From positions 60,869,379 through 60,933,378 of the forward strand of contig NC_051073.1 of NCBI RefSeq assembly GCF_004664715.2: DNA of 64,000 nt, in the 5' to 3' direction. Positions within the stretch are counted from its first letter, which is position 1, and the number at the start of each line of letters is the position of its first letter. Positions 12,798 through 24,629 of the stretch are shown here, piece by piece. A program made the position numbers and the translations under genes. The stretch comes from Peromyscus leucopus. Lineage: Eukaryota; Chordata; Mammalia; Rodentia; Cricetidae. The notes beneath the pieces were generated by a model. That model searched no databases. It had not been told where the DNA came from and saw only the letters and a list, made by a program, of their open reading frames with translations.

Positions 12798-13640
12798 ACG
12801 GTATGGGTACCACTGATACGTGTCCCCCCTACACCAAGATGCACGGTCTTTTGTGACTGTGAAGCCCTATTCTCCCTGAAGATAAGGCTGAATGCTTTGG
12901 CTAAGGTACCTGAGGAAGGGAGACCTGAGCTGGGAGGGAATCAGAGGAATGAATGGCCCTTGAGTAGAAGTGACTTCCCAGCAGAGGGCTAGCAATAATG
13001 GATGTCAAGGTCTCCCGGTGTCGGTGTCTTGGCATGCAAAGATGCTTTTCTCTTGCTTTTTTCCCCCCTCCAGCAGCAGGCTGGTGTGGGCAAGATTCCC
13101 TGACCTGAATCAGCTGGGAAAAGGTCTGGCAGGCCCCAGGACCAGACACACCTGAGTTCTATCAGGACTCATGTCTGTCAGGACAATGTCTATTGTAATT
13201 TACTTGGGTGGAGCTTCAGCCTGGTGCTTCTTGTCAGTCTTTCCTGTATCTGTTTGCTCAGTGGGAAAGGTAGCCTGCCCCCTGCTGCAGAAACTGAAAA
13301 GATGAAGTACAAAAGTCTCTGGCCACAGAAGGTATTAAAAGCTATTTTCCTTGTAGGTGAGTGGGTTTTTTTTTGTTGTTTTTTTGTTGTTTTTGTTTTG
13401 TTTGTTTTTGTTTTTTGTTTTTTGGCAAGTTCTACCCATCATAGGCTCAGTAACCTTTTGGATGGGACAAGTTGACACCTACCTTCTGCTGAGTTGGGAA
13501 GGAAGGGTGATATGACCACAGTCAACAAAGAGCACAAATACCTGTTTTCACAGGCAAATGTCCCAAGTAATGCTATTAACAGCCAGACTTGCTGCATTCT
13601 GTAGGTTACCCCTTCCTGCCTTATAAGAAACAGAACACTT

Positions 13641-13766
13641 GCCAAGCATGGTGGCACATACCTAGCACTCTGGAAGCAGAGGCAGGAAGATCTCTGAGTT
13701 CAAGGCCAGCCTTGTCAGAGTAAGTTCCAGGACAGCCAGGGCCAAACATAGAAACTCTGTCTTGAG
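13641..13766 (+). mobile_element. B1 SINE
   Basis: 'gccaagcatggtggcacata', 'gcagaggcaggaagatctct', 'gagttcaaggccagccttgt' and 'aaactctgtcttg' give a near full B1 in plus orientation. Confidence 0.9.
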
Positions 13767-13782
13767 CAACAAGTTAAAAGAA

Positions 13783-14345
13783 GAATCAGTATGGCAATTT
13801 CTCAGAAAATTAGGAATCGAACTACCTCAAGACCCAGCCATACCACTCTTGGGCACATGCCCAAGGAATGCTGATTCATACCATAAAGATACATGCTCAG
13901 CTATGTTCATAGCAGCACTATTTGTAATAGCCAGAACCTGGAAACAACCTAGATGCCCGTCAACTGAAGAATGGATGAAGAAAATGTGGTACATATACAC
14001 AATGGAGTACTACTCAGCAGAGAAAAACAATGAAAGCATGAAATTTGCAGGCAAATGGATGGAACTAGAAAAAAATCATCCTGAGTGAGGTAACCCAAAC
14101 CCAGAAGGACAAACATGGTATGTACTCACTCATAAGTGGATTCTAGATGTAAAGTAAAGAACAATCAGACTACAACCCACAGAACCATGGAGGCTATATA
14201 TATAGCATGGGAGACCCTAGGATGACTGTGGCTTATAATAAGTTTTGGTTTTACTCAATTACTGAGCAAGCCTCAATGAAACATTTCACTATTAAGATAA
14301 GAATTTATACTGTATCAAGCTGATAATTGAAAAATAAATTAATTT
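13783..14345 (+). mobile_element. LINE-1 3' end fragment
   Basis: Carries the rodent L1 distal text: a 108-residue open stretch including the motif YIYTMEYYSAEKN, then 'gtatgtactcactcataagt', a 3' UTR and an A-rich end that runs into a purine microsatellite. It is 5'-truncated, so it cannot encode a working reverse transcriptase. Confidence 0.9.
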
Positions 14346-14399
14346 AAAAAATAAAAAATAAAAGAAAAATTTGAACTATTTAAAAAAACAAAACAAAAC

Positions 14400-14535
14400 A
14401 AAAAAGAAGAGGAGGAGGAGGAAGGGAAGAGGAGGGAGGGAAGCCAGGAAGGAGGGAGGGAGGGAAGGAAGAAAGAAGGAAGGAAGGAAGGAAGGAAGGA
14501 AGGAAGGAAGGAAGGAAGGAAGGAAGGAAGGAAGA
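14400..14535. repeat. Polypurine tract with (GGAA)n
   Basis: AAAAAG, GAGGAGG and then about 17 AAGG units follow the L1 tail. Asymmetric purine DNA of this kind can form triplexes. It probably grew from the L1 A-tail. Confidence 0.95.
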
Positions 14536-14814
14536 AAATAGAACACATCTGAGCCCAACAGGATTCCTGTTTGTGAAATCTTGAAATTCATTCTTATATT
14601 GTAGTCTTAAAGGTATAGGGCATTTCAGGGGACATGGTCAGCCCCGCTGAGTGACAGCAGGAAGGCTATCCCAAAGTCAGCACAATAGAGAGGGATCTCA
14701 CTGTCCTCTGGGAGGGACGCAGGACTGCCTCTACTCAGAGATCAAGGCAGGCGGCTATAGCAGATGGATTAGAAGAGCTCACTGATGAAAATTCAACCAT
14801 GGCTAGCTACTCCT

Positions 14815-14965
14815 AAGGGCAAAAGTCTTTCTCCCTTCCTTCCTTCCTTCCTTCTTTTCCATATCTTTATTTCTTCCTTGAGACAGTCTCTCATGCTGGT
14901 CTTGAACTTGTGATCCTGTTGCCTCAGCCTCCCTAGTAGCACTCATAATCCAAGGTGGCACACAC
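14815..14965 (-). mobile_element. B1-like SINE with (CCTT)n, minus orientation
   Basis: A short ccttccttcc run is followed by 'ttgagacagtctctcatgct' and 'ggtcttgaacttgtgatcct', the reverse-complement B1 body. The end is diverged. Confidence 0.7.
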
Positions 14966-15628
14966 CAACTCTTTTTGAGAATCTGACTGAAACCATGGAT
15001 CCCGCTTTTTAGAGAGATGCTCCTGCCACACATACATCCGACTTCAGCAACAGTGAGGGATGGTCAGATCTACTGAGGTCTCTGCGTACCATATCCTGGG
15101 GGCGGGAAAAAGCTGAGAGAAGGACAAAAGACAGGCGGTCACTCAGCTTGGGCTACACCACCAACCCAAAGGAGGCAGAAAGCTGCCGGGAGGTGGGTTC
15201 AAGAGCCCACAGTCCTTCAGTGTGAGCCTGGTGGCAGTGGCTCCTGATGGGAAGAGAGAGCTGAGTGTGGGAAGGAGCCCCTCCAACAGATGACATGGAC
15301 ACATCTCCAAGTGCAACGGCAAGGGCGGTGGGGCGTGAGACCGGGAAAGAAGGCTGCCCTCTTTCCTGTCTGCACACAAAACCAGACCACGTCCAATTAA
15401 CCGTGCGTCACTCATGTTGCCTCAGCTGGGGTCTCTCCTCCTGTCTCTCTTCTAGCTCTCTTTCCAAGGCCCAGGTCCTAACCAGGGGCCAAAATTCTGA
15501 CTTGGAAGGAACTGGAGAGAAGCGATAGCCATCATGAGATCAGTGGGGACAATGAAGGTTCTCAGCACACCTCCTCGGCAAACAGAGCCTCTTAAGTTAA
15601 GTTGCAGAATAAATGAGTCCCCTAAACA

Positions 15629-15657
15629 GAAAAAAAAAAAAAAAAAAAAAAAAAAAA
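15629..15657. repeat. Poly-A tract (about 28 nt)
   Basis: A pure A run with CCAAACCAAACAAAACC after it. No attached element is recognisable; it may be the tail of a retroposon now lost. Confidence 0.9.
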
Positions 15658-17177
15658 CCAAACCAAACAAAACCTCCTAACGACATTGTGCAAGGGAAAA
15701 GGAAATTGCACTTTGCAAACAAATCTGGAAAAGGTGCTGACACTGGGCAGATAAGGAGAACAAATTGCTCTCTGGCCTGCAGCTCGCTGTGTACATAGGA
15801 GCTCAAGAGGCCAGGGGTCTCCAGAGCAGATAACCGCATCAGCAGACTGCTGCTTACGGACAGGAGGAATCGCCCCTAAGCCCCTCAGTGGGGCAGTCAG
15901 AAATCAGTTTCCGGGCAGGCACCACCTGGACAGAGGGCAGCAGTACTCAAACCTAGGTGGCGACAGGGAGGTGAGACACACCAGGAGTAAGCAGGAGCCT
16001 CACGGCATGCACCTGGGTTGACCATGACCCCTGACCCACCAGAGCTGCTTCCTCAGAGGCAGATCCTGCGAGAAGGTCATTCCTAGAAAGGCATATTCCT
16101 GGGTTACTCATTCACTGTCAGACTTTTTTTTTTCTTTCCCTAGGAACTATTTAATTTACTTTGCAATTGTGTGTTTTCAAAAGATATTTTCCTTTAGGAG
16201 ACACCTCATCTTTTCTCCCATTGACTGTGTACCCCAGATCTCTGCTCTGTGACCAGGAAGGGGGGGGGGATTTATGAAATCAGGAGTGAGGACAAAGACT
16301 CTCCAAGTTGTGGGATGGCCAAAAAAACAGGTTAAGATTTCAGGACTAGAGCGATCAGACTCAGGAGCCAGGACAAGGAAGCTGTTCTTCCAGATGCCTT
16401 ATTTGGACACCAGTTTTTGACATCTTACTGACGGTTATTAAGCAGGCATTTCAAGGGCAAGAAGCTGTTTTCACACAACTACCTTTTTAGACATTTCCAG
16501 GAAAGTGTGAAAATGCGAAGAACAGAGGCACCGGGTTGAAAGTCCTGCAGGTTTGGGGTTGGGGTTCCTGCTGGGCCTTGCCACTTCCCGAGTTGGGGAA
16601 CTCCACACTCCTCACGGGTCTCTCCCTCTCTCCTGCTTCCCCTCCCTTCTCTCTGCTGTCTTCTTTTGGCAGCAGACCTGTCCTCCTCTCTCCCCCACCT
16701 CAGCCTGACTCACCTTCTCCCGGAGGAGGACGCTTGCACACGCTCAGCTCCCTCCTCAGGCCCAGGCCCCTCACACTTGTCTGTGCACCAGCACTCCACA
16801 CACACTTGTTGGCTGTGGTTTGTCAAATACTTGTAGTCATTTTCCTGTGGGTGTGTCCTTTCTCCTGCTGGTGCCCTGGTGCCCGGCTTCCCTGCCCAGA
16901 AGGTTCTGGGTGTGGAGGTCAGGACTGGGAGGGGACGGGAAGGTGTACAGCCCTTCTTCCTGGCTAGAGGATACAGGAAGAGGCTATGTGGGCAATCAAG
17001 TAATCAAGGTGAGGCTGTCTGTCACTTCCCTTCTCTCTCTCTCTCTCTCTAGCTTGAGTCTCACCACATGAATGCTGAAGTAAGGCTGGGGACAATTTGG
17101 GGGGTGGGGGTGCATTCAGAAGTAGAAGGGGCTGAGAGCCGGGCCCTGTGTGGTCGCGAAGGATAAGCATGACTTAC

Positions 17178-17294
17178 CATCCACAGTGACTTGGCAGGAG
17201 CACTCGGCCTGGCCAGCGCTGTTCTTGGCGACACACTTGTACAAGCCCTTGTCCTCAGGCAGTGCCTTCTCGATGGAGATGGAGAAGAGTGAGC
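17178..17294 (-). CDS. Mylk: Mylk exon: second half of Ig7 (117 nt)
   Basis: Encodes (G)SLFSISIEKALPEDKGLYKC and then VAKNSAGQAECSCQVTVD. DKGLYKC is the classic F-strand D-x-G/A-x-Y-x-C signature of an I-set Ig domain. Its Cys pairs with the Cys in LLLQCQV on the previous exon. The acceptor is 'ccatccccag' above 17294 and the donor is G|GTAAGT at 17177. Both phases are 1 (39 codons). The upstream exon ends CAA GAA G and joins here to give QEGSLF. The split of one Ig domain over two phase-1 exons is repeated for Ig4 and Ig5. Ig7 is present in both the long and the short isoform. Confidence 0.97.
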
Positions 17295-17737
17295 CTGGGG
17301 ATGGGGAGAGAGAAGAGGAAATGCTGTAAAGGACCACCTAAGGGTGCAGTACCTGCCCTGGTATCTGGAGCACAGAAGGTGTCTTTACAAGCCCCTTCTC
17401 AGAATCCAAGAGCAGAGGCCAGCTGAGAATTTGGCCGTCTCCTCTCTGAATCTTCAAACTCTGTTGACAACCTACTCCAAAAGAGGCTGATTCCGAATCA
17501 ACTCCTCCAGGATCCCTCCCCCACTGGAGGGCCCTTTTAGGAAGCTGCAGAAAGAGAGAGAAGTGGCCTTAGTCAGTGGAAAGAAGCGGGGAGGGAGCAG
17601 ATGGGCAGGGCCAGCCCCTTACACGTAAGGAGCCAGGTACAGTCTCCTGGGGGACGACGGTCAGGAAGGAGTCACCTAGTAGTGATGCTGGGGGATACTG
17701 CTTGGTAAAAGGAGTTTTTTAAAAAAAAAACGTGTGT

Positions 17738-17885
17738 TTGACCAGGCAGTGGTGGCATAGGCCTGGAATCCCAGCACTCGGGAGGCAGAGACAGGCGGAT
17801 CTCTGTGAGTTCGAGGTCAGCCTGGTCTACAGAGTGAGTTCCAGGACATCCAAGGCTGTTCTCGAAAAACCCAAAAACAGATAAA
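17738..17885 (+). mobile_element. B1 SINE, near full length
   Basis: 'ccaggcagtggtggcatagg', 'aatcccagcactcgggaggc', 'gaggtcagcctggtctacag' and a 'ctcgaaaaacc' end. Confidence 0.93.
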
Positions 17886-17904
17886 CAATCCCCACCACCA
17901 CCCC

Positions 17905-18042
17905 CGCAAATGTGTGTATGGAGGTCTGAAGACAGCTTTCAGGAGGTTCTCTCCTTCCAACATGTGGGTGCCTGGGATTAAACTTAGGTCATCAGGCTTG
18001 GTGGCAGGCACGTGCTCCCACGGAAACATTTCATCAGCCCAA
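17905..18042 (-). mobile_element. B3/B2-type SINE, minus orientation
   Basis: 'ggttctctccttccaacatg', 'gattaaacttaggtcatcag' and 'cttggtggcaggcacgtgct' are the reverse of a B3-type tRNA-related SINE. Confidence 0.75.
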
Positions 18043-18719
18043 GATGAAGGGGGTTTTGAGTGAACAGGAGAGTGGGAGAGGGTGGGAACCCTTGTCCAAC
18101 ACAGACACGGGCCTTTGGGATGATCTCCTGTGAGAAGGTGGTGGCTCTGGTGTGTGACTGTGGCAAAAGGCTTTGTAGGAAGAGTTATGGCGAAGAACAG
18201 GCTGACGAGGGGTACCAGACCAGAGGAGAGACTCCTGAGGCAGCCTTCTTACAGGGCCGGACCGTCTGGCCCCTCGGGGGTGGGGGTGGGGGTGAGGATG
18301 ACCTCTTTCCTTACAGCCTGCGTGGGTTACCCTTGCATACGAAACACCTCTGGCGGCCGGTAGGTAGGTAGGTGGACAGGGGGAAGGCAGGCTGAGCACA
18401 TACAGGAGCTCAGGGATCCAGTCCTTCCCCATCCAGTTCTCTCATCCCCAGACTGATCAGGTCTCTCGGGTCATCCTTGGGTGGGTGAGTGGGGGATCAT
18501 CCCAGCCTGGCCAGCCAGGAGTGCAAGCATCTGCTAGGTCCTACCTGGAGACACGTAAACAAGCCTATAGCATGGCATCCTGCTCAAGCTACCCATGGCA
18601 GTGCAACAGCCATCCCAAGGGAAGGGCAGAGCAGAGCCATGTCCGTCCCGCTGCCTGTACGCTACCTATTCCCCACATCCCCCAGGCCACTGGCCCTGGG
18701 AGGGCAGCTGTGCGCATGC

Positions 18720-19042
18720 CAGGTATATGGGAGGATAGCTGTGTGCATCCCAGGTATATGGGAGGACAGCTGTGTGCATCCGAGGTATATGGGAGGACAG
18801 CTGTGTGCATCCCAGGCATATGGGAGGACAGCTGTACACATCCCAGGTATATGGGAGGACAGCTGTGCACATCCCAGGTATATGGGAGGACAGCTGTGTG
18901 CATCCCAGGCATATGGGAGGACAGCTGTACACATCCCAGGTATATGGGAGGACAGCTGTGCACATCCAGGTATATGGGAGGACAGCTGTACACATCCCAG
19001 GCATATGGGAGGACAGCTGTGTGCATCCCAGGCATATGGGAG
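18720..19042. repeat. 31-bp intronic minisatellite, about 10.5 copies
   Basis: Each unit opens AGG(T/C)ATATGGGAGGACAGCT and ends GTGTGCATCCC, GTACACATCCC or GTGCACATCCC. One copy is 30 bp after losing a C, and one has GATAGCT in place of GACAGCT. Units 3-5 and 6-8 show the same order of variants, which is a 93-bp higher-order period. Because 31 is not a multiple of 3 and the unit has few stops, long but meaningless open frames arise on both strands. Confidence 0.97.
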
Positions 19043-22000
19043 TGGGGGACAAGATCAATGGGCACTGTTCCCAGGGGGAACTTTTGAACTCAAAAGTGTA
19101 ACCAATCACTACCTCGCCTCCTGCTCCATTACATGGTTGGACAAAGCTGACGGCAGGAAATGGAGAGGACAAGGATAGCATGAACTGGGCCCAGAGCACC
19201 ATACCCAGGCTGGAGAGTTGAAAAGACCACACTGTTTCGCGGGGTAGCACAGCTGATCTGTGTCTCTGCTTCCCCCGGCTCCAGCTCTTGAACAGGTCTC
19301 ACTCTGTTTTTCCACGGGGAAGGCAATGGGCCACCATATATATATCTTCCCAACCACAACAGAAAGGACTTAAGTCTGGCATGGGAGTAACAATTGGGAG
19401 GCACAGGGACAGGGGAGTAAGGGCAGCTATTCCCTTCATCTGGGTGGGGAGGAGGATGGTAGGATGACCCCTGGCCTGCAGACAAGGCTCAGAAAAAACC
19501 CACCCACCTCTGAAGTTCCCTGGTCTGGGAGGACATTTTCCATTCCCCTATCCCCAAGTTATATCCTGTTTCATAACCCATTTTTGTTTGTTTGTTTGTT
19601 CCACATTTTGGTCCCACAGTGGGCTGCGTGTGGCCTGAAACTTCAATGACAGATACAGCAGAAGTAGTCTGATGGGCAGTGGCCTATTTGAACAAGAGCC
19701 CACCTTTCTTCCCAGCCCTCCAAGGCCCCAGCAGAGCTTAGCCATGGCCACATGCATCTGTGGGCTGGAAGAAGACTGGGCAGGCTGGAGGCTGGCCACC
19801 CCAGATGAAGAATCTGGTATTTCCTGTGGGACGGCTCATTCTTGACCTCCAGAAGAAAACTGTTTCCCAGCATTTTTTTTTTTTTTTTTTGGAAGCCTCA
19901 GCCTGTCAGCCTGGTAGGGAGTATTGAGAAGGAGTGGTGGTGGTGGTGGGGGGGATGGGAAGCCGAAATCCACTGAGTGGTTCAGCAGGAGCTCTACCAA
20001 GAGACCCTCCTGGATGGGGGGAGTCACTCTTCTGTGACTGAAGATACCCCCCAGCTCTTCCATTTCCTGAGTGGGTGGGGAGAGGGGACAGAAGGGGCTA
20101 GGGTTGGGGTCAGGGGGTTGCCTGAAGCCCTGGAGGCTCCTGGTTATTCGAAAGCCTCCCTGACCCGCCCTACCGGTAGGCACTGACAAACACTGTCCTC
20201 ACCTGGGGTCCCTTCCTTGGACACAGTGTCCTCTGTGCCACCTCTAAGGCTCCAGCTCTAACTGAGCCTCTCCTGGGCTTCCCCAGGCATCTGACACACA
20301 AAGCCCATCTCAAGGCCATTGCTGAATCACACTCCTGTCTCTCCCATGCTAGCTCTGAGGGCAGTAACCATGTCTGGAATGCAAGGGCAATAAGAAGCAG
20401 TTGAGATTATCTGGATGACAGAGGGTATTTCCATAGCAGGTGATGTGGAAGGATCTATGCAAGACCAGGTCACAAACACATCATCAATAATATATATTAG
20501 TACGTATGGCTGAAAAAGATCAGACAGTTTCTAGATAGAAAGAAATAGATAATTCCAACAATAATTGCTTGTATGGATTCTACATACAAGCAAAGGTGCT
20601 GTATATAATTAATGCCTTGTACGTAGTAGGTGTTATACGATTTGTAGGATGAATTTATACAAGATTGAAAAAGCCTTTGTAAGATTCTACCCTGAAGGCA
20701 ATTAAAAATGAATCATCTCTTGATAATAGCAACAAAAACAAAGCGTCATTACTAGACTGGGAGAAATGTTTTGCTAGGGGAAGCCCAGCCTGGAGGCAGG
20801 AAAAAAAACATGGAGATAAAGGTCCTTTTATTGCTACCTCAACCCTGCCTAGACTCCAGGGTCATCCCTATAGCCAAGATAGGTCTGGAATGGGAGGCCC
20901 AGGTGCCTGTCCCTGGAGGGCAGGTCCAGCTGATAGTCCCCTGAACCCAGACATCCCACAGCTCTGGGTACCAGAAGAGGAAGACCCCTCCACTTGACTG
21001 ATCCTCCGAGAATTGCCTAAACGGCCAAATCCCATCAATGGCTGGCACACCTCTTCTCGGCATTTTCCCAGCACTAAGTGGGGTGGATGTAAGCCTGTCC
21101 TGCCGGCTCTGGGGCTCAGCAGAGAAGCCTTCCCATCCCATACATACACAGGCATTCCCTAGCAGTGGGGGCTCTGAAATCCACGTATTGATTGGGTACC
21201 AAAGCAACAGGAGTCTGAGAAGGAAATCCTGCAGGAAGCGGGTCTTGATAGAGGTGGGGAATGATTGGCAGCGCACTCGGAGGTGGAGGTGTGGAGGTGC
21301 TGGGGGACAGGAAGGCAGGGCTTACCCTTCCTCCCTCCTCATCACCTCAAATCACCCCTGTGGCCCAAGAGCACTCAGTCTGCTCCACCTCCCTCTTCTT
21401 TCCCCAGCCCCAGCCATCACCCTGCCCTTCAAGCCAGGCCACAGGTTTTTATAGCAGATATCGTCTGTACTTCTTGCCCTGGATTCTTTCCCTTGGTGGC
21501 CGTGCTCACCCTGGCAGTATGGACCTGGCCACCAAATGTCTTCAGCAGTCTCTATACTTGCCTGGAGTCAGTCACAGGCCCTAAACCCCAACTTTCTGTG
21601 TAGCATTCCTCACTCGCACATCTCTCCTGCGTGGCTCTCTGTTGCTTTTAGACATGTTCTCTGACAGGATGTGGACTGAGGTCAGGGCCACGTAAGCCAC
21701 TCTGGCCAGCCCAGATAGGCCCATTGGCAAGCAGCCAGCCTTTAGTGCCCCAGTCCCCCGTTACAGAGACCACCTACCACTGGCTTCCCTGATGCCCAAG
21801 TCAGGCCTGCTTTCTGGGCTCTGAGGGAGGCCAGGGGCTTTCCCACCAGCCATTCCTTCCCTTAGAATGTAACAACCCCCCTCTGTGGGATCCACTCTGT
21901 GGTGCTTTGTTCCAACAGTTTTATGATAGTGAGCCTAGGTCCTCTCTGCCAGATCTACTAGGAGCAGATTCATTCCACTTCTGGCCACCTTGCTGCCTTC

Positions 22001-22264
22001 CTGGACCAGATAGGTGTCTGACAACTGATAAGCCCCTAAGATGCACTTCCCCCTGACAAAACCCCTCTTAAAGACTTGGTGAGTGCAGGCTTAGGAGGCG
22101 GGGCTGTTATCTGGAGGACAAGCACTCTCCTCTTTACTGTGGCAAGAGAGGCTCACGTCAAGGTCTGCTCTCTCCATCACAGAGAAAAGACCAGACACTT
22201 GGAAGGCCTAGGAGGGTACCACCTGTCTTCTGATATTTTTTGTCTAGTCGTAAAAATCTCAGCT

Positions 22265-22345
22265 ATGTGAATTACCATCCCAGCTCTGTGACTTAAGAGC
22301 CGTGAAACCTTGGGCAATTTACTTAACCTCTCTGTTAGAAAGCTC
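22265..22345 (+). mobile_element. MIR SINE
   Basis: 'cagctctgtgacttaagagc' then 'ccttgggcaatttacttaac' and 'ctctctg' is the MIR core in plus orientation. Confidence 0.85.
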
Positions 22346-23619
22346 CCTAGTAGTGTGAATTTAAGTGAACGGAAAGTGTAAGATGTCTCGGATGACATCC
22401 TACACGGCGTTCAACTGATGTAAACAAGATGTTCTTACTTTGAAATGTTGAGAATATAGTTTGGAGTCTGGGTGGGAGCTCTTTCTATGGTCTCCCCACC
22501 GACTCCACCCCCATCTCTTTTCTCATGCTGGCCTGGCCAGCGTCTCCTCTGTTGTCACTGAGGATGTCAGTCCTTCCCTTCGGGAGGCGAAGATGTTGCT
22601 TACATCTCTGCTCTAAAGTTTACTCCAAGCAGCCCAGGCCCAAGAGAAGTCAGTGGCTGGTGGCACAGGAACACTTTTCCCATCAGGTTTGCCTTACACT
22701 GCTCAGTTAAACAGATGGTCTGTAAGTGGCCAATGGTGGCTCTGGCTTTGGGAACTGCCACCTTCACCACTGTTGGAACCTCAGTTTCCCGGAGGTAGCT
22801 GTACTCATGGACAGTACTGTGCAGGATTCGATCACTTACATGTCCCAGGCTGGTGGCTGTCCTCCATCCTGCCCAGAGAGGCGCCTGGACATGGTGACCT
22901 GGGAAACACCCCTGGTCAAGCCTTTCCAGTTTGTGTGAGTGAGGGAGGCCCTTGGGTACAATGGGGAGGATGGCAGCATCCACCATCTCCCTCTTCCCAC
23001 CCTACCAGAGTGACCCTAAGACCTCCAGTGTGTGGACATCATAGACATGGAACTAGCAGACACGGGGACAGATATCTTCTGGAGAATTCTGACCATCTGG
23101 AGACATCCATGTGAAAAAGTTACTGTGTCAGCACATTAGCAGAAGGCCACACCATCTCTCTGCTGAAAGAAATTCCAGTTTGTTTCTTGGTCCTTCAACA
23201 TTTAGACTCCGTATATGTTGGCCCTCTGGGTTAGCTGTGGAGTAAGGGACAAGGATGCTGCTATCTGCAAATGCCTCTTCCAGGTTTTTGGAGGTGGACG
23301 GCTGTGGGATGAGGGGAGAGGGGGTGGAGAGGGAGTGACCAGAGGGTAGCTGGAGACAGAGGAGGGGAAGAATGGGATGACCTGTCAGTGCACTGGCATT
23401 TGCTAAGACCTGTCCGCTCAGCCTCTGCCAAGGCCGTCCTCTGCACCTCAAGGGCTGATGCCACATCCTGGGAACTTCTTCATGACCCACTAGGGTCAGC
23501 TCTAGCTCAGGCAGGACCCCATCCCTCCGCTATCCACCTCAGTGGGCCGTGGGATGTTATCTGACTTAGGAGTCCCTGGCAGGACTTGGGATGGATGACA
23601 ATGCCTTAAAACACACTGA

Positions 23620-23855
23620 GGGCTGGCAAGGGACTCGGCTGCAGGGAAAAGTGTTTGCAGCCCAACCTGACCACCTGAGTTTGGTTCCAGGGGACACACA
23701 CAGTGGAGGGAGAGAACCAACTCCTACAAGTTGTGTTCTGACCCGCACACATGTACCACGCCAGTGTGGCCACATTCATCATCAATCAAGTCACTCCCTC
23801 CCCGCCCCCCCCACATACACACAGAGAGATACAATAAATAAATGAATGTAAAAGA
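23620..23855 (+). mobile_element. B2/B3-type SINE with AT/CA tail
   Basis: 'cacctgagtttggttccagg', 'ggagagaaccaactcctaca' and 'agttgtgttctgacc' are followed by CA-rich text and (AAAT)n. Same family as the copy at 10.26 kb. Confidence 0.8.
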
Positions 23856-24629
23856 ACAGTAAACCATGCCAAGGGGCTGGGGATAAATCTCCTCTCGCCC
23901 CCCCCCCTTTTCTCTGGTGTAAACTGGCCCATCGGAGAACTCCAAAGCCCAAAAGGCCATAGGTGGCAGGACTTTTACCATCCCCCAACCAAGAATGTGA
24001 AACACCAGCAAACAAAAGTCTCATCCAAATTAGGAAGCGAGGAGCGGCTCTGTCCCGCGTGAGTGTGGCCATCGGGCTGTGCTGAGGGTTTGGCTTGCCC
24101 ACGGGTCCCTTCAGACCCACAATGTTCTCAAGACTGAACTGTTGTTGACGCCAGTCCCTAGCTCCATACCAGCATGCCAACCCACTGTTTCCTAAACTCA
24201 AATAACACTTCTTAATCAGTACCGTGGGCTCAGGGCCCCCAGCTGACCTCAGCTCCAGGTCACCCTCGTTTCCCAGTCTGCAAACATAGCTCTCTTCACG
24301 AGGTGGGGGGGGATGTTGGATAACTCGGTCCTAGGTCTGCTCACAGGAGCCCTGGGTGGGGTGCCAGGAGAAGGCTCTGCCGGACAGACACCAAGGCACA
24401 GCATGTACCCCACAGATCAGAAAGCCAACTCTCACCCACAGTGGAGTCATGTATACAGCCAAGGCCCCTCAGTTGGGAGCCCATCCTATAAGCGAGGCAG
24501 AAATAGGGATGGCTATTCTAACTCAGCTATGGCTACAAGCGATCACCAGGAAGACTGCAGCTTCATGCTTTGACAGTGACCCAGGTAGGTGCAGGCTCCC
24601 CAGCTTCCCTACCCTCACCCCCCGTTTAC

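Larger units (their letters stand above)
6949..17177 (-). other. Mylk intron (10.2 kb), repeat-rich
   Basis: Lies between the second half of Ig7 and the LGTES linker exon. About 7.0-10.2 kb is mostly unique with no supported gene. From 10.2 kb it holds a B2-type SINE, a pyrimidine tract, a solo LTR, B1 pieces, a 1.2-kb L2 relic, an L1 3' end with a GGAA tract, a poly-A run and further unique sequence at 15.0-17.1 kb. The longer open frames here (for example at 8.4-8.9 kb and 16.5-17.0 kb) match no family I recognise and are judged chance. Confidence 0.85.
17295..24629 (-). other. Mylk intron (7.3 kb) inside Ig7
   Basis: Splits Ig7 between its D/E strands. Contents: a B1 and a B3 element near 17.7-18.0 kb, a 31-bp minisatellite at 18.7-19.0 kb, a poly-T run near 19.88 kb, a MIR at 22.3 kb and a B2/B3 SINE at 23.6-23.9 kb. 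The stretches 19.1-22.2 kb and 22.4-23.6 kb look unique, and I see no exon in them. Confidence 0.85.

Noticed and set aside
13762..14088. 108-codon frame as a possible gene
   Set aside because: It is the distal end of a truncated LINE-1, not a host gene.
14339..14591. PSFLPSFLPSF-type proteins on the minus strand
   Set aside because: Translation of the GGAA microsatellite.
18485..19250. Open frames of 90-229 codons on both strands over 18.5-19.25 kb
   Set aside because: They come from the 31-bp minisatellite, whose unit lacks stops in most frames. They have no domain or plausible protein outside the array.
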